DNA of 64,000 bases from Tenacibaculum mesophilum (GTDB lineage Bacteria; Bacteroidota; Bacteroidia; Flavobacteriales; Flavobacteriaceae), in NCBI RefSeq assembly GCF_003867075.1, contig NZ_CP032544.1, positions 2,288,001-2,352,000 of the forward strand, read 5' to 3'. A program made the position numbers and the translations under genes. A model generated the notes under the pieces. The model was given only the letters and a program-made list of their open reading frames with translations, was not told the DNA's origin and ran no database searches. Below, in pieces: positions 10,508 to 20,639 of the stretch (its first letter is position 1; each line of letters begins with the position of its first letter).

Positions 10508-10912
10508 TTAAACTGATTTAATCCCCATTAAGGTTAGTGTTCTCTTAAAATCACTTAGTTCTTTTTCATTTTTTAATACTGGAAAACTACGTCTTTTTCC
10601 ATTACGTAATTTTAGAAAAACCCGTTCTCTTCCGTTGGTTTTTCGGGTTTCTATCCCTTCTATTTCATTAAGTAAGTATTTAGATTTCCATGATCTTTTT
10701 ACCACGTAATAAAATATTACTACTACAGAAACTACTGCAAGTAAAAACATAAAAACAAAAAGAGTTTCATTGTTTTTATAACTCATTAAATACAACTGAA
10801 CTCCCATATTAATTCCATTAATTAACATCAAAGAGATTATTAACCATGAATGCATTGGCACTTCATCTTTTATTGTTAATTCCTGTGTTTTTTTGTTGAA
10901 TTCTAGTTGCAT
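10508..10912 (-). CDS. Small membrane protein of unknown function
   Basis: A 134-residue protein with two predicted membrane helices (about 22-44 and 50-70) followed by a basic cytoplasmic-looking C-terminal half with alternating strands (KLRNGKRRSFPVL), somewhat like a PH-type fold. I do not recognise the family. It is co-transcribed with the M1 peptidase gene (2-base gap), but nothing shows that they cooperate. The upstream side is closed by the terminator of the subtilase gene. Confidence 0.7.
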   Translation of the reverse strand: MQLEFNKKTQELTIKDEVPMHSWLIISLMLINGINMGVQLYLMSYKNNETLFVFMFLLAVVSVVVIFYYVVKRSWKSKYLLNEIEGIETRKTNGRERVFLKLRNGKRRSFPVLKNEKELSDFKRTLTLMGIKSV

Positions 10913-10927
10913 GTGTTTTCTTATAAC

Positions 10928-10962
10928 AAAAAAAGAGCATCAAAAAATAATGCTCTTTTTTA
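10928..10962 (-). terminator. Terminator of the subtilase gene
   Basis: AAAAAGAGCAT / ATGCTCTTTTTT inverted repeat with flanking A/T runs, just past the stop of the S8 protease gene at 10980. Confidence 0.85.
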
Positions 10963-10979
10963 GCTTGTTTATACTGGTT

Positions 10980-12620
10980 TTATTTTCTTCCGTTTACCAT
11001 TCTATCAGCCATTCTTACTGCATTGTATGCATTTACAACACGCCCTGATACTGATAATTCTGAGAAAGGAACTTTTACAGGCGCAGTACCATATCTAGCT
11101 CCTGTTCCTGGTTTATTAACCTCCAAGTCTATCTTCGTTCCTGAATTCATTAAAATATGCTTTACTTGACTCGCTGTTAACTCAGGATAATAAGAACGCA
11201 CTAATGCAGCAACTCCTGCTGCTGCTGGAGACGCCATTGAAGTTCCGTTAAACTTCTTGTATTCATTGTCTGGAGTTGTTGAATACACTTGTACCCCTGG
11301 TGCAAACACATCTACATTCTTTTTACCATAGTTTGAAAAAGCTGCTGGTAATTCTTCATTATAGTTTGCACTCATTGCTCCGATTGTTAAGAAGTTATCT
11401 GCAACTTCATTCATTAAATCTGGTGCATCGTTAGGGAAAGTTTTCTCTACATCAATATTTTTACCGTCATTTCCTGCTGCATTTACGATTAATACATCTT
11501 TAGATGCTGCATATTTAATTGCATCGTAAACCCACTCTTTGTTTGGTGAAAAAGCCTTTCCAAAACTTGTATTAATTACTTTCGCTCCATTATCAACTGC
11601 ATAACGAATACCCAAGGCTACATCCTTATCGTACTCATCTCCTTCAGAAACTGAACGTACAGCCATGATTTTTACATTGGCAACCCCGTTCATTCCTTTA
11701 TCGTTGTTTCTTGTTGCTCCAATGATACCTGAAACGTGAGAACCATGCGCTTCATCTTTTTCAGAATGACCTGTATTACCATTTCCATATCCTGGTTTAT
11801 CGTTAATATCATACGCATTATCACCAACAACAGTACGGTAATCTGTTTTTAAGTTATCTTCATTTATCGTAGCTATAGATTTTTTAATATCACTAGACAA
11901 ATAATCACTGGTTTCTTTTAATGAAGAAAAACCATAGCCAAAGTACATTTTAGCTATACTAATTGCATCTTTTACGTTTTTATCTTTAGTATTGATACTC
12001 ATTATCTCCTCAGCTGAGTATACATCCTTATTAAGGTGCTTTTTTATTTGTTCTTGTGCTTTTTTAACATTTGCTAAACGGTTTTCCATATTTAATTTTC
12101 TCACTCTTGCTTCTTCAACTTTTTTCGCATGAAAATTCTTCACCTCAGCTAATAGTTCTGCACTTGCAACTTCTGGTTTCATTAAAATACGCTCGTATTC
12201 TAAGTGCTCTTTGTATGAGTCTCCTAAAAAGTTCCATCCATTAATATCATCAACATATCCATTTTTATCATTATCTATTCCATCTTCAGGAATTTCCTTG
12301 GTATTTACCCAAGCTACATCAACTAAATCTTCATGTTTTAAATCAGTTCCAGAATCAACGACACCAACTACAACTTCTACATTCTTTTTCCCTTTTAAAA
12401 ACTCATAGGCTTTATTTACACTCATTCCTGGAATAGTATCTGTAGCCAAGTCTAAATGCTGCCAGTTTTCTTGCTCATAGTCTGTTAATTCAGCTTTTTT
12501 CGCTGGAATGTTCACTACGGTATTACTTCCTGCTGGCACAGGGATTTTGCTTACTGTTTTACAACTAGCCAAGGTAGCCACTGCAATTGCCGAGTAAAAT
12601 ACGGGCTTTAAAACTCTCAT
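10980..12620 (-). CDS. S8 family serine peptidase (subtilisin-like), lipoprotein
   Basis: Exported subtilase of 546 residues. The signal peptide ends in ATLASCKT, a lipobox. The catalytic triad is visible: Asp in VVDSGTD near residue 88, His in HGSHVSG near 292, and Ser in NGTSMASP near 455, with the oxyanion Asn in NAAGNDG. An insertion of about 130 residues rich in Lys/Glu helices sits between Asp and His, as in several Bacteroidota subtilases. It follows the MBL-fold gene by 10 bases and is probably co-transcribed. The enzyme lacks an evident type IX sorting domain. Confidence 0.93.
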   Translation of the reverse strand: MRVLKPVFYSAIAVATLASCKTVSKIPVPAGSNTVVNIPAKKAELTDYEQENWQHLDLATDTIPGMSVNKAYEFLKGKKNVEVVVGVVDSGTDLKHEDLVDVAWVNTKEIPEDGIDNDKNGYVDDINGWNFLGDSYKEHLEYERILMKPEVASAELLAEVKNFHAKKVEEARVRKLNMENRLANVKKAQEQIKKHLNKDVYSAEEIMSINTKDKNVKDAISIAKMYFGYGFSSLKETSDYLSSDIKKSIATINEDNLKTDYRTVVGDNAYDINDKPGYGNGNTGHSEKDEAHGSHVSGIIGATRNNDKGMNGVANVKIMAVRSVSEGDEYDKDVALGIRYAVDNGAKVINTSFGKAFSPNKEWVYDAIKYAASKDVLIVNAAGNDGKNIDVEKTFPNDAPDLMNEVADNFLTIGAMSANYNEELPAAFSNYGKKNVDVFAPGVQVYSTTPDNEYKKFNGTSMASPAAAGVAALVRSYYPELTASQVKHILMNSGTKIDLEVNKPGTGARYGTAPVKVPFSELSVSGRVVNAYNAVRMADRMVNGRK

Positions 12621-12630
12621 AATCTCTATC

Positions 12631-13476
12631 TTAATTAAAAATATCTGTAAACTTAAATGTTTCCTTTAAACGAACTCCTTTTTCTGTATGCTTTACGGTT
12701 ATTACTTCGTTGTAAGCATCATGTTCTAAAAACAGGTAAAATTCTTTATCTGCTGCTTCGTTTAAAAAAGCTTCTTTTTCTTTTAAGGTAAGTAGTGGCC
12801 TTGTATCGTACCCCATAACATAAGGCAAAGGAATATGACCTGCTGTTGGTAGTAAATCTGCCATAAACACCAATGTTTTTCCTTGATATTCTATTTTCGG
12901 TAGCATTTGTTTTTCGGTATGTCCATCTTTGAACAACACATCAAACCCAACATAATCTTTTGCGTTTAGATGTAAAAAGTTTAGTTGTCCGCTTTCTTCA
13001 ATTGGTAAGATGTTTTCTTTTAAAAAAGATGCTTTTTCTCTCGCATTTGGGTGTACTGCCCAATCCCAATGACGTTGGTTACTCCAAAAACGTGCGTTTT
13101 TAAAAGCTGGTTCATACCCCGTTCTATCTTTGTTCCATTGAATTGCTCCTCCACAATGATCGAAATGTAGGTGTGTTAAAAACACATCTGTAATATCATC
13201 TCTATGGAAACCATGTTTTGCTAAAGAAGTATCTAATGAAAAGTCTCCATACAGATAGTAGTATCCAAAAAACTTATCTGACTGCTTATTACCAATTCCT
13301 GTATCAATTAGCGTTAAACGATCTCCATCTTCAATCAACATACATCGCATGCCCATTGAAATCATGTTGTTTTCATCGGCAGGGTTTGTTTTTTGCCAAA
13401 TTGTTTTCGGAACTACGCCAAACATAGCGCCTCCGTCTAATTTAAAGTTTCCTGTTTCTATCGGATAAATTCGCAT
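12631..13476 (-). CDS. MBL-fold metallo-hydrolase
   Basis: Cytoplasmic metallo-beta-lactamase-fold hydrolase of 281 residues with the metal motif HLHFDHCGG, preceded by LIDTGIG and followed by distal ligands around MADLLPT and EHD. The family includes lactonases and many enzymes of unknown substrate; quorum-quenching lactonases share this layout, but no substrate can be assigned from the sequence. It is the first gene before the subtilase gene. The tRNA-Cys terminator lies upstream, so it needs its own promoter between 13477 and 13523. Confidence 0.85.
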   Translation of the reverse strand: MRIYPIETGNFKLDGGAMFGVVPKTIWQKTNPADENNMISMGMRCMLIEDGDRLTLIDTGIGNKQSDKFFGYYYLYGDFSLDTSLAKHGFHRDDITDVFLTHLHFDHCGGAIQWNKDRTGYEPAFKNARFWSNQRHWDWAVHPNAREKASFLKENILPIEESGQLNFLHLNAKDYVGFDVLFKDGHTEKQMLPKIEYQGKTLVFMADLLPTAGHIPLPYVMGYDTRPLLTLKEKEAFLNEAADKEFYLFLEHDAYNEVITVKHTEKGVRLKETFKFTDIFN

Positions 13477-13523
13477 AGCTACAAAGATGCAGAATTTTAA
13501 CGAATTAATTTGTTAAGGAAAAC

Positions 13524-13555
13524 AAAAAAGCTCATCAATAATTGATGAGCTTTTT
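13524..13555 (-). terminator. Terminator after tRNA-Cys
   Basis: AAAAAGCTCATCAA / TTGATGAGCTTTTT perfect inverted repeat immediately past the tRNA 3' end on the minus strand. Confidence 0.85.
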
Positions 13556-13556
13556 G

Positions 13557-13627
13557 AGGTGTCGAGCGGATTCGAACCGCTGTAGATGGTGTTGCAGACC
13601 ACTGCCTAGCCACTCGGCCACGACACC
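13557..13627 (-). tRNA. tRNA-Cys (GCA)
   Basis: On the minus strand, a 71-nt cloverleaf: 7-bp acceptor stem GGTGTCG/CGACACC, an anticodon loop with GCA at 13595-13593, the T-arm GGTTCGAATCC, and U as the discriminator base, which is the identity element of tRNA-Cys. The CCA end is not encoded. Confidence 0.97.
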
Positions 13628-13682
13628 TTATATTGATAAGGACTGCAAATTTACAGCTTTTATCTTTTTTTGCAAGCTTTTT

Positions 13683-14045
13683 TTACTTTTTACGCACTTC
13701 TGATAAAACAATTGCAACCTCAGCAACATTTCCTCCAATGGGTGGGTTAATTTTTGCTACGCTAACCTCCGCTTCATCAACAAGTTGTATTTCTTTAAAA
13801 ATTCTACTTAAAATTCGTTGAGCAACATGCTCTAGTAATTTAGAACGAATTGCCATCTCTTCTTTTACAATTTTATTCAAATGCACATAATCTACCGTAT
13901 CAACCAAATTATCTGTTTTTGCAGATGTTTGTAAATCAGCTTTTACTTCAATATCAACTCTATATTCCGAACCGATTCTTGCTTCTTCATCTAAGCATCC
14001 GTGATTTGTAAAAACACGAATGTCGTTTACACGTATTATTCCCAT
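13683..14045 (-). CDS. folB: Dihydroneopterin aldolase
   Basis: Folate biosynthesis enzyme that converts 7,8-dihydroneopterin to 6-hydroxymethyl-dihydropterin and glycolaldehyde. The 120-residue length is standard. Family marks are the N-terminal VNDIRVFTNHGCLDEEARIG segment, the VDTVDYVHLN stretch and the C-terminal KINPPIGG carrying the conserved lysine. The ATG at 14045 fits the first beta-strand. It stands alone between tRNA-Cys and the BNR-repeat gene; other folate genes are not nearby. Confidence 0.93.
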   Translation of the reverse strand: MGIIRVNDIRVFTNHGCLDEEARIGSEYRVDIEVKADLQTSAKTDNLVDTVDYVHLNKIVKEEMAIRSKLLEHVAQRILSRIFKEIQLVDEAEVSVAKINPPIGGNVAEVAIVLSEVRKK

Positions 14046-14094
14046 ACCGCAAAAATAGTAATGTTTCTTTATTAAGTTGTGTAAATTTTATTTC

Positions 14095-14131
14095 AAAAAA
14101 AGAGAAAAACAGTTTTGTTTTTCTCTTTTAT
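14095..14131 (-). terminator. Terminator of the BNR-repeat gene
   Basis: AAAAGAGAAAAAC / GTTTTTCTCTTTT inverted repeat 11 bases past the stop of the following minus-strand gene. Confidence 0.75.
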
Positions 14132-14141
14132 AATCTCTTTG

Positions 14142-16967
14142 TTAAAGAACTTCAAATGTTTGACTTAACTCACCCACTGTTACTTTATATTTCCCTTTAG
14201 GTAAATAATACTTGTTATTCTTTGCTTTTTTTACCTTAGCTTCTTTGTTTTTCTTTAAGTACTTTTTTCTTCCTTTTTCAGAAAAAGAAACATCATACAC
14301 TACTTCATTAAATCCTTTTGTTGCTTTAGCCTTTATAGTATTTACCAAAACTTTACCCGAATATATTTCTAACACAACTTCTTTATTTGTAGTTACATAA
14401 AAAGGAATTGTGATTTTTGGTGTATTTGGTTCTAACCATTTACTCCAAGAACTACCCCAAGATTTTCTTTTCTTAATATCCTTAATACTGAAAATAGCTT
14501 CTTTGTTATCAAATTCTTGTAAAGAAGTAATATTCGCTTTGTACAAACTACGCCCATGTGTTCCTACTAATAAATGTTTTGCTTTAGGTTGAATTACTAA
14601 ATCGTGTACTGCAACATTTGGCAATCCGTTGCTAAAAGCTTCCCATGTTGAACCTTGATTGAAAGAAACATACAATCCGTTGTCAGTTCCTAAGTATAGG
14701 ACATTCTCTTTTTTAGGATCTTCCTTAATCACATTTACCGCAGAAGCTGGAATATTACTACTTATATTTTTCCATGTTTTTCCATAGTCATCAGACATGT
14801 ATACATACGGTGTAAAATCATCAAAACGATATCCGTTTAACGTAACATATACACGCTCTTTTTTATATTTTGAAGCTATTACACGACTTACCCATAAATT
14901 TTGGGGTAAAGAATTAGAGATTTTCTCCCAATTTCCTCCTCCGTTTTTAGTTACTTGTACCAATCCATCATCAGAACCTACGTAGATTAATCCAAATTGA
15001 AATGGACTTTCAGAAATAGTAGTTAATGTTCCGTAAGCTACATTTCCTTCCTTTTCTCCTTTGGTTAAATCTCCTGAGATTTCTTCCCAATCATCACCTT
15101 TATTTAGTGAACGGTGTAACTTATTCCCTCCTAAGTATAAGATATCTTGATTGTGTTTTGACAACTGGATAGGAGTTTGCCAATTGAATCGATATACTGG
15201 TTTATCTTTTTTAGGTTTCGGCTGAATATAAGTTTGTTTTCCTGTTGCTCTATCAATTCGATAATAGTTTCCAAACTGATAGCCTGTGTACACAATATTC
15301 GGATTTCTGTCATCAACTGCAACTTGCATTCCGTCACCTCCCATTAAACTTTCGTAAGGGTTTTTTCCTGTTTGATGCCAGCTTTTATCAATTTTTGCAT
15401 TGTGGTTTCCTACCCAAACTCCGTTGTCTTGTAATCCTCCATACACCTTATAATTTTCTTGATTATCAGCATATACAGTATAAAATTGCCCAACTGCTGG
15501 TTGGTTTAATTTAATCCAGCTCTCACCATCATCGTATGAAATATTTAGCCCTCCGTCGTTTCCATCAATTAGGTGTCCCTGTTTTTTAGGGTTCACCCAT
15601 AATGCTTGATGATCGGCATGTACATTTTCTTTACTAATAGATGTAAATGTTTTTCCACCATCTTTCGACTTTAAAATTGGAACTCCCAATACATAGATTC
15701 CATTTTTGTCTTGAGGATCAACACGAATTTCTCCAAAATAATACCCATACGAATAGTATAAATCATCTAAATGCCCTTCATGTGTTTTTTTCCATGTTTT
15801 TCCTCCATCAGTAGTCTTAAAAACCTCCGCTCCTATTACTGGAGTATCAAATAACGCTGCATTTGCATCTTTTAAATAACCAATTAAATCACTTGGCTTC
15901 ATTTCTCCCGGACTTGAGCGAATGATTTGTTTAATATTTTCTGCACGATATTTTTCTTGAAGACCATTCATTTTGATATATGAATTCAATTTTTTGTCTT
16001 TCATATTCAAAAGTTCATCTGCCGAAATTGATACAAGCTCCTCTTTTGTTAAGGCTCCTGCTCCCTTCTCTTTCTTAGCAGCATCTTTTTTTCTTCGGAA
16101 TTGACTATCGTGAAAAGCATATACCGTGTTTTGATCATATACTGCTAAACCAATTCTTCCTACTCCATCTCCATTAGGGAAACCATTATTATCAGAAATT
16201 TTAGTCCATGTACTCCCAGCATCTGTTGATTTATAAATTGCAGAATTTTTTCCGTCTCCATCAAAATTCCATGCTTTACGTTCACGCTCCCAAGCAGCAG
16301 CATATAAAATATTGAAGTTATTTGGTACAGGTTGAATATCTATAATTCCAGTATTTTCATCAATAAATAAGGTTTTTATCCAGGTTTTTCCTCCATCTGT
16401 AGTTTTAAAAATTCCTCTTTCATTGTTTGATGAATATAAATGTCCTATAGAACCTACTATTACTTCATCAGGATTTTTTGGATTGATTAAAATTCGTCCA
16501 ATATGATGTGAATCGAGTAACCCAACGTTTGTCCAAGTTTTACCTTTATCGGTAGATTTTAAAATTCCGATTCCTGCATACGATGATCGAGAAGAATTAT
16601 TTTCTCCTGTACCAACCCAAATTGTTCCATTTTTCCAATCTACAGCAATATCTCCTACGTTTTGTGTAGGAGAGTTGTCTAGAATTGGAGTAAAAGTTGT
16701 TCCGTTGTTATTAGTATGCCATACTCCTCCTGAAGCATAACCTACATAAAACTCTGTAGTATTTGCTGGGTTTACATCAATATCCACTACACGCCCACTC
16801 ATCACTGTAGGTCCTATATTTTTAAAGGGAATATTTTTTACTGTAGAAGTTAAAGTTAATGCTTCTTTTTGTTGTAAAGCTTGTTGTATTTTCTCTGCAG
16901 ATGTAGGTTGCTGTGCAGCTACTGTAAACGGAAATAAAGCTATTAAAGCTTTGGCTAAGGTTCTCAT
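14142..16967 (-). CDS. Secreted sortilin/VPS10-like BNR-repeat protein
   Basis: Exported protein of about 941 residues made of beta-propeller blades. The Asp-box motif S-x-D-x-G-x-T-W recurs many times (for example STDKGKTW, TTDGGKTW, SKDGGKTF, SDDYGKTW), which is diagnostic of BNR/sialidase-like and VPS10 propellers; databases often call such proteins glycosyl hydrolases, though no glycosidase residues can be pointed to. The start at 16967 (MRTLAKALIALF) gives a clean signal peptide ending VAAQ; the longer frame adds an unlikely leader. A small C-terminal beta domain (about 860-941) follows. Substrate unknown. Confidence 0.85.
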   Translation of the reverse strand: MRTLAKALIALFPFTVAAQQPTSAEKIQQALQQKEALTLTSTVKNIPFKNIGPTVMSGRVVDIDVNPANTTEFYVGYASGGVWHTNNNGTTFTPILDNSPTQNVGDIAVDWKNGTIWVGTGENNSSRSSYAGIGILKSTDKGKTWTNVGLLDSHHIGRILINPKNPDEVIVGSIGHLYSSNNERGIFKTTDGGKTWIKTLFIDENTGIIDIQPVPNNFNILYAAAWERERKAWNFDGDGKNSAIYKSTDAGSTWTKISDNNGFPNGDGVGRIGLAVYDQNTVYAFHDSQFRRKKDAAKKEKGAGALTKEELVSISADELLNMKDKKLNSYIKMNGLQEKYRAENIKQIIRSSPGEMKPSDLIGYLKDANAALFDTPVIGAEVFKTTDGGKTWKKTHEGHLDDLYYSYGYYFGEIRVDPQDKNGIYVLGVPILKSKDGGKTFTSISKENVHADHQALWVNPKKQGHLIDGNDGGLNISYDDGESWIKLNQPAVGQFYTVYADNQENYKVYGGLQDNGVWVGNHNAKIDKSWHQTGKNPYESLMGGDGMQVAVDDRNPNIVYTGYQFGNYYRIDRATGKQTYIQPKPKKDKPVYRFNWQTPIQLSKHNQDILYLGGNKLHRSLNKGDDWEEISGDLTKGEKEGNVAYGTLTTISESPFQFGLIYVGSDDGLVQVTKNGGGNWEKISNSLPQNLWVSRVIASKYKKERVYVTLNGYRFDDFTPYVYMSDDYGKTWKNISSNIPASAVNVIKEDPKKENVLYLGTDNGLYVSFNQGSTWEAFSNGLPNVAVHDLVIQPKAKHLLVGTHGRSLYKANITSLQEFDNKEAIFSIKDIKKRKSWGSSWSKWLEPNTPKITIPFYVTTNKEVVLEIYSGKVLVNTIKAKATKGFNEVVYDVSFSEKGRKKYLKKNKEAKVKKAKNNKYYLPKGKYKVTVGELSQTFEVL

Positions 16968-17077
16968 TATAATTTGGTTTAGAAGAAGTGAAAATACTGT
17001 AAGCAAAAACTATTTCAAAAAAATTAACAGAATATTGAGAGACTTCTTTTTGAAGTTCTTGTCAAACAAAAAATTAG

Positions 17078-17085
17078 TAGCTTTG
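17078..17085 (+). promoter_or_regulatory. -7 box of the rimK-deacylase promoter
   Basis: TAGCTTTG matches the TAnnTTTG consensus exactly and lies 23 bases before the ATG. A TTG 16 bases upstream could be the -33 element but is closer than usual. Confidence 0.5.
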
Positions 17086-17108
17086 TTTAACCTCAAAATT
17101 TTTAGGTT

Positions 17109-17996
17109 ATGACTATTTTTATTCTTTCTGTTAGTGACCAGATTTATTCAACACAAAGAATATATAAAGAGGCAAGTCGTCGTGGACATAAAGTTGAAAT
17201 TATAAACCATTTAAAATGTTTTATAAAACTTGGCGATGGTAAACCTGCTATTCTATACAACGGTAAAAATATTATTGATATTCCTGATGTTATTATTCCT
17301 CGAATAGGTGTTTCAGCCATGAAACATGGAACAACAGTTGTAAAAGAGTTTGAAATGAACGGAGTATATAGTACTGCTAGTTATTTAGGTATTGTTGATG
17401 CACAGAACAAAGCTCGTACTTTACAAATAATGAGTAGAAATGGACTTCCTATTCCGCAGACTGTTTTTTCTGTTGACGCTGAAAATATTGGTGAGCAAAT
17501 AGATTTATTAGGTGGTTCTCCTGTAATTATTAAGCTACAAGAAGGAACACATGGCTCTGGAGTAATTTTAGCTGAAAGCAAAAAATCTGCGATGTCTATT
17601 ATTGATACTATGCACGGAACAAATACCAGTATTTTACTACAAGAATTTATTCAGGAAAGTAACAGTGAAGATATTCGTGCTTTTATTGTAAATGGCAAAG
17701 TGGTATCTTCTATGAAACGTAAAGGGCTCGAGGGGGACTTTCGTTCTAACATTCATAAAGGAGGTAGCGGACACAAGGTTACATTAACTCCCGAAGAAGA
17801 AGAAATAGCTATTAAAGCAGCTCAACACTTAGAACTTCCTATTGCTGGCGTTGATATGATTCGATCAAAAAGAGGACCTCTATTAATTGAAGTCAACTCA
17901 ACTCCTGGCTTACAAGGAATTGAATCCTACACCAAAGACAATATTGCTAAAGTTATTATTAAATTTTTAGAAGAAAATGTTCGAACAAAATTTTAA
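17109..17996 (+). CDS. RimK-family ATP-grasp ligase (paralogue 1)
   Basis: ATP-grasp enzyme of 295 residues related to RimK, which adds glutamate to the C-terminus of ribosomal protein S6 or makes related peptide bonds. Visible family segments are the N-terminal strand-helix unit (VSDQIYSTQRIYKEASRRGH), PVIIKLQEGTHGSGVIL for ATP binding, RAFIVNGKVVSSMKRKG, and the metal-binding LLIEVNSTPGL. It overlaps the deacylase-like gene by 20 bases, so both are coupled. A second RimK lies at 53998-54870 with a different partner, so the substrates may differ. Confidence 0.88.
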   Translation: MTIFILSVSDQIYSTQRIYKEASRRGHKVEIINHLKCFIKLGDGKPAILYNGKNIIDIPDVIIPRIGVSAMKHGTTVVKEFEMNGVYSTASYLGIVDAQNKARTLQIMSRNGLPIPQTVFSVDAENIGEQIDLLGGSPVIIKLQEGTHGSGVILAESKKSAMSIIDTMHGTNTSILLQEFIQESNSEDIRAFIVNGKVVSSMKRKGLEGDFRSNIHKGGSGHKVTLTPEEEEIAIKAAQHLELPIAGVDMIRSKRGPLLIEVNSTPGLQGIESYTKDNIAKVIIKFLEENVRTKF

Positions 17997-18942
17997 AAAC
18001 GAAATCATAGAAATTCGTGGACAAAAAATTGGTTTAGGCGAATCTAAATTAATTAAGATTCCAATTGATAGGTTACCTACAGGTACTCTAATAGAAATTC
18101 CTGTGTATATTTTTAATGGTAATCAATTAGGTCCTACTATTCTACTACAGGGTGGTCTACACGGAGATGAAGTAAATAGTATTGAATTAGTCAGAAGAAT
18201 GTTAATTGATAAATCGTACAAAATTCACCGAGGTTGTGTTATCGTGGTTCCTTTACTTAATGTGTTTGGCTTTTTAAATATGTCGAGAGACATGCATGGT
18301 AAAGATGTAAATCGTAGTTTCCCTGGTTCAAAAACGGGTTCTTTAGCTAGTAGAATGGCGTATTATTTAATGAAAGAAATTACCAATAATGTAGATTTTG
18401 CTATTGATTTTCATACGGGAGGTGAACAACGAAATAACTTCCCACAAATACGATACACTCCTGAAGATAAAAAAGGAGTTCAACTAGCCAATATTTTCAA
18501 TGCTCCATTTATGTTTGGCTCTAAACTTATTCCGAAGTCTTTTAGAAATCAATGTTATAAAAATAATATTCCTGTAATTGTTTATGAAGGAGGAGAATCG
18601 TTACGGCTTGAAGAGCATGCTATTAAACAAGGTATTAACGGAACACTTCGTGTTTTAAAACATTTTAAAATGATAAGTGAAAATATAGAAATACCTAAAA
18701 ACACTACTTCAATACACATTAATAAACATAAATGGGTTCGTGCTAAAGTAGCTGGCTTATTTACTTCTGTTGTTAACAATGGTAATCAAATAATAAAAGG
18801 ACAAATATTAGGGTATATTATGGATACCTATGGAGAAACAAACTTTTCCGTAAAATCACCTTACGATGGCTATATCATTGCTAAAAATAATTTTCCAATC
18901 ATTAATATGGGAGATGCTTTATTCCACATAGGGAAACCATAA
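17977..18942 (+). CDS. Succinylglutamate desuccinylase/aspartoacylase family (M14-type)
   Basis: Zinc-dependent deacylase-like protein of 321 residues. The zinc motif GGLHGDE, with NRSFPG and the third ligand in DFHTGG, matches the AstE/AspA branch of the carboxypeptidase fold. The C-terminal 90 residues look like a small beta-barrel (VAGLFTSVVNNGNQI, GDALFHIG). Its first codons overlap the RimK gene by 20 bases in another frame. That pairing (a ligase making an amide and a hydrolase of amides) suggests that the two act on the same modified product; this is inference. Confidence 0.85.
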   Translation: MFEQNFKNEIIEIRGQKIGLGESKLIKIPIDRLPTGTLIEIPVYIFNGNQLGPTILLQGGLHGDEVNSIELVRRMLIDKSYKIHRGCVIVVPLLNVFGFLNMSRDMHGKDVNRSFPGSKTGSLASRMAYYLMKEITNNVDFAIDFHTGGEQRNNFPQIRYTPEDKKGVQLANIFNAPFMFGSKLIPKSFRNQCYKNNIPVIVYEGGESLRLEEHAIKQGINGTLRVLKHFKMISENIEIPKNTTSIHINKHKWVRAKVAGLFTSVVNNGNQIIKGQILGYIMDTYGETNFSVKSPYDGYIIAKNNFPIINMGDALFHIGKP

Positions 18943-19054
18943 CAACTTTTCTTAATTGTTGTTTTTAGTTCTCTCATTAAATCAGTTATATTAATATAGA
19001 AGCATCTTAGGTAAGGCTTTTTTTATTTATAGCCGAAGCCCAATAAAATAGCAG

Positions 19055-19062
19055 TACCTTTG
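19055..19062 (+). promoter_or_regulatory. Possible -7 box for the DEAD-box helicase gene
   Basis: TACCTTTG fits TAnnTTTG and lies 47 bases before the ATG; no clear -33 TTTG is present. Confidence 0.35.
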
Positions 19063-19108
19063 CTGGCTCATAGTAGTATTTTCTTTAAATACTACTGAAG
19101 AATTATAT

Positions 19109-20422
19109 ATGACATTTACATCGTTAGGTTTATCAAAAGCTTTAGTGAAAGCTGTAACCGAAAAAGGGTACGAAACTCCCTCTCCTATTCAAGAAAAAGC
19201 AATTCCCGTTATTTTAGAAGGTAAAGACGTATTAGCCTCTGCACAAACTGGAACCGGTAAAACAGCAGGGTTTACTTTGCCTATTTTACAAAACATATCA
19301 GAAAAAAAGAATCCGAAATACCGTCCAATTAAAGCATTAGTGCTAACTCCTACAAGAGAATTAGCAGCTCAAGTATATGATAATGTGCGCGAATATAGCA
19401 CGCATTTAAACATTAAATCTACCGCTATTTTTGGTGGTGTAAAACCAAGTTCTCAAATAGCTACTCTTAAAAAAGGAATAGATATTTTAGTAGCTACTCC
19501 TGGTAGATTAATTGATTTACATGAACAAAATCAACTTTCTTTAAAACGTGTAGATGTTTTGGTTTTAGATGAAGCCGACAGAATGTTAGACATGGGGTTT
19601 TTACGAGATATTAAAAAAATCATCTCTTTTTTACCACAAAAACGTCAAAATTTATTGTTTTCGGCAACTTTTTCAAAAGAAATAAAAAAATTAGCACAAG
19701 GTATTTTACACAACCCGGTTTTAGTTGAAACAGCTCCTGAAAATACAACTGCCGAAAAAGTAAATCAGAAACTATACAAAGTTCCGAAGAGCAAGAAAAC
19801 AGAATTGGTTGGTCAGTTAATTTCAAAAGGAAACTGGAGCCAGGTATTAATTTTTACTCGAACCAAGCACGGTGCTAATAGGTTGACTGAAAAACTAATT
19901 AAACGAGGAATTTCAGCAGCAGCTATACATGGTAACAAAAGTCAAGGAGCAAGAACCAAAGCTCTAAAAGGCTTTAAAGATAATTCTATCAGAGTACTGG
20001 TAGCTACCGATATTGCTGCTCGTGGATTAGACATTCCATTATTACCACACGTTATTAATTTTGAACTTCCCAATGTTCCTGAAGACTATGTACACAGAAT
20101 TGGTAGAACAGGAAGAGCTGGTGCTAGTGGCGAAGCAATTTCTTTGGTCGCACAAGAGGAAGAAGCTTATTTAAAAAGTATTGAGAAGTTATTAGGGCAA
20201 AAAATAGCTATTTCTGAATTAGAAGGTTTTGATTTATCTACTATAAAAAATGAAATAACTACTGAGCGACCAAAGCAGCAATCTAGAAACAAACCGACTA
20301 AAAAAACACTTAAAACATCTTCTAATTCAAAGAAAAAAGTGTCAACAGAAAACACTAAAAAACATACTCCTAGAAAACGAAATAATCGTAATAGGAAAAA
20401 TAATAACAAAACATCTCGTTAA
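19109..20422 (+). CDS. DEAD/DEAH-box RNA helicase (RhlE-like)
   Basis: ATP-dependent RNA helicase of 437 residues acting on rRNA or mRNA structure. All helicase signatures are present: Q motif (SPIQEKAIP), Walker [17 protein letters not shown], the DEAD box in [11 protein letters not shown], and motif [12 protein letters not shown]. The final 70 residues are a Lys/Asn/Arg-rich tail, common in RhlE-type proteins and probably RNA binding. It is monocistronic, with a T-rich hairpin about 160 bases past the stop. Confidence 0.95.
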   Translation: MTFTSLGLSKALVKAVTEKGYETPSPIQEKAIPVILEGKDVLASAQTGTGKTAGFTLPILQNISEKKNPKYRPIKALVLTPTRELAAQVYDNVREYSTHLNIKSTAIFGGVKPSSQIATLKKGIDILVATPGRLIDLHEQNQLSLKRVDVLVLDEADRMLDMGFLRDIKKIISFLPQKRQNLLFSATFSKEIKKLAQGILHNPVLVETAPENTTAEKVNQKLYKVPKSKKTELVGQLISKGNWSQVLIFTRTKHGANRLTEKLIKRGISAAAIHGNKSQGARTKALKGFKDNSIRVLVATDIAARGLDIPLLPHVINFELPNVPEDYVHRIGRTGRAGASGEAISLVAQEEEAYLKSIEKLLGQKIAISELEGFDLSTIKNEITTERPKQQSRNKPTKKTLKTSSNSKKKVSTENTKKHTPRKRNNRNRKNNNKTSR

Positions 20423-20579
20423 CAATTTTACTTCTTTAATTATTACGTTTTTTGAAGTTTCGTTACTAAAAAGCTTCTATGTTAATTCTTTGAAAAACTA
20501 AAGAAGTTATTAAAATATTAGATAAAAAGCCTATACCAGATTAGTTGAGTTAAAATCAATTATCAATACAATTTATTTC

Positions 20580-20608
20580 AAAGGATGCTGTAAAAAGCAT
20601 CCTTTTTT
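20580..20608 (+). terminator. Terminator hairpin after the helicase gene
   Basis: AAAGGATGCT / AGCATCCTTTTTT inverted repeat with a run of six T, 158 bases past the helicase stop and 32 bases before the Crp/Fnr start. Confidence 0.75.
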
Positions 20609-20639
20609 ATACTTTTAAGCTAAAAATTTATTTCCATAA

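Noticed and set aside
20521..20639. Possible small gene between the helicase and Crp/Fnr genes
   Set aside because: Only a terminator and AT-rich spacer were found, with no start and frame of useful length.
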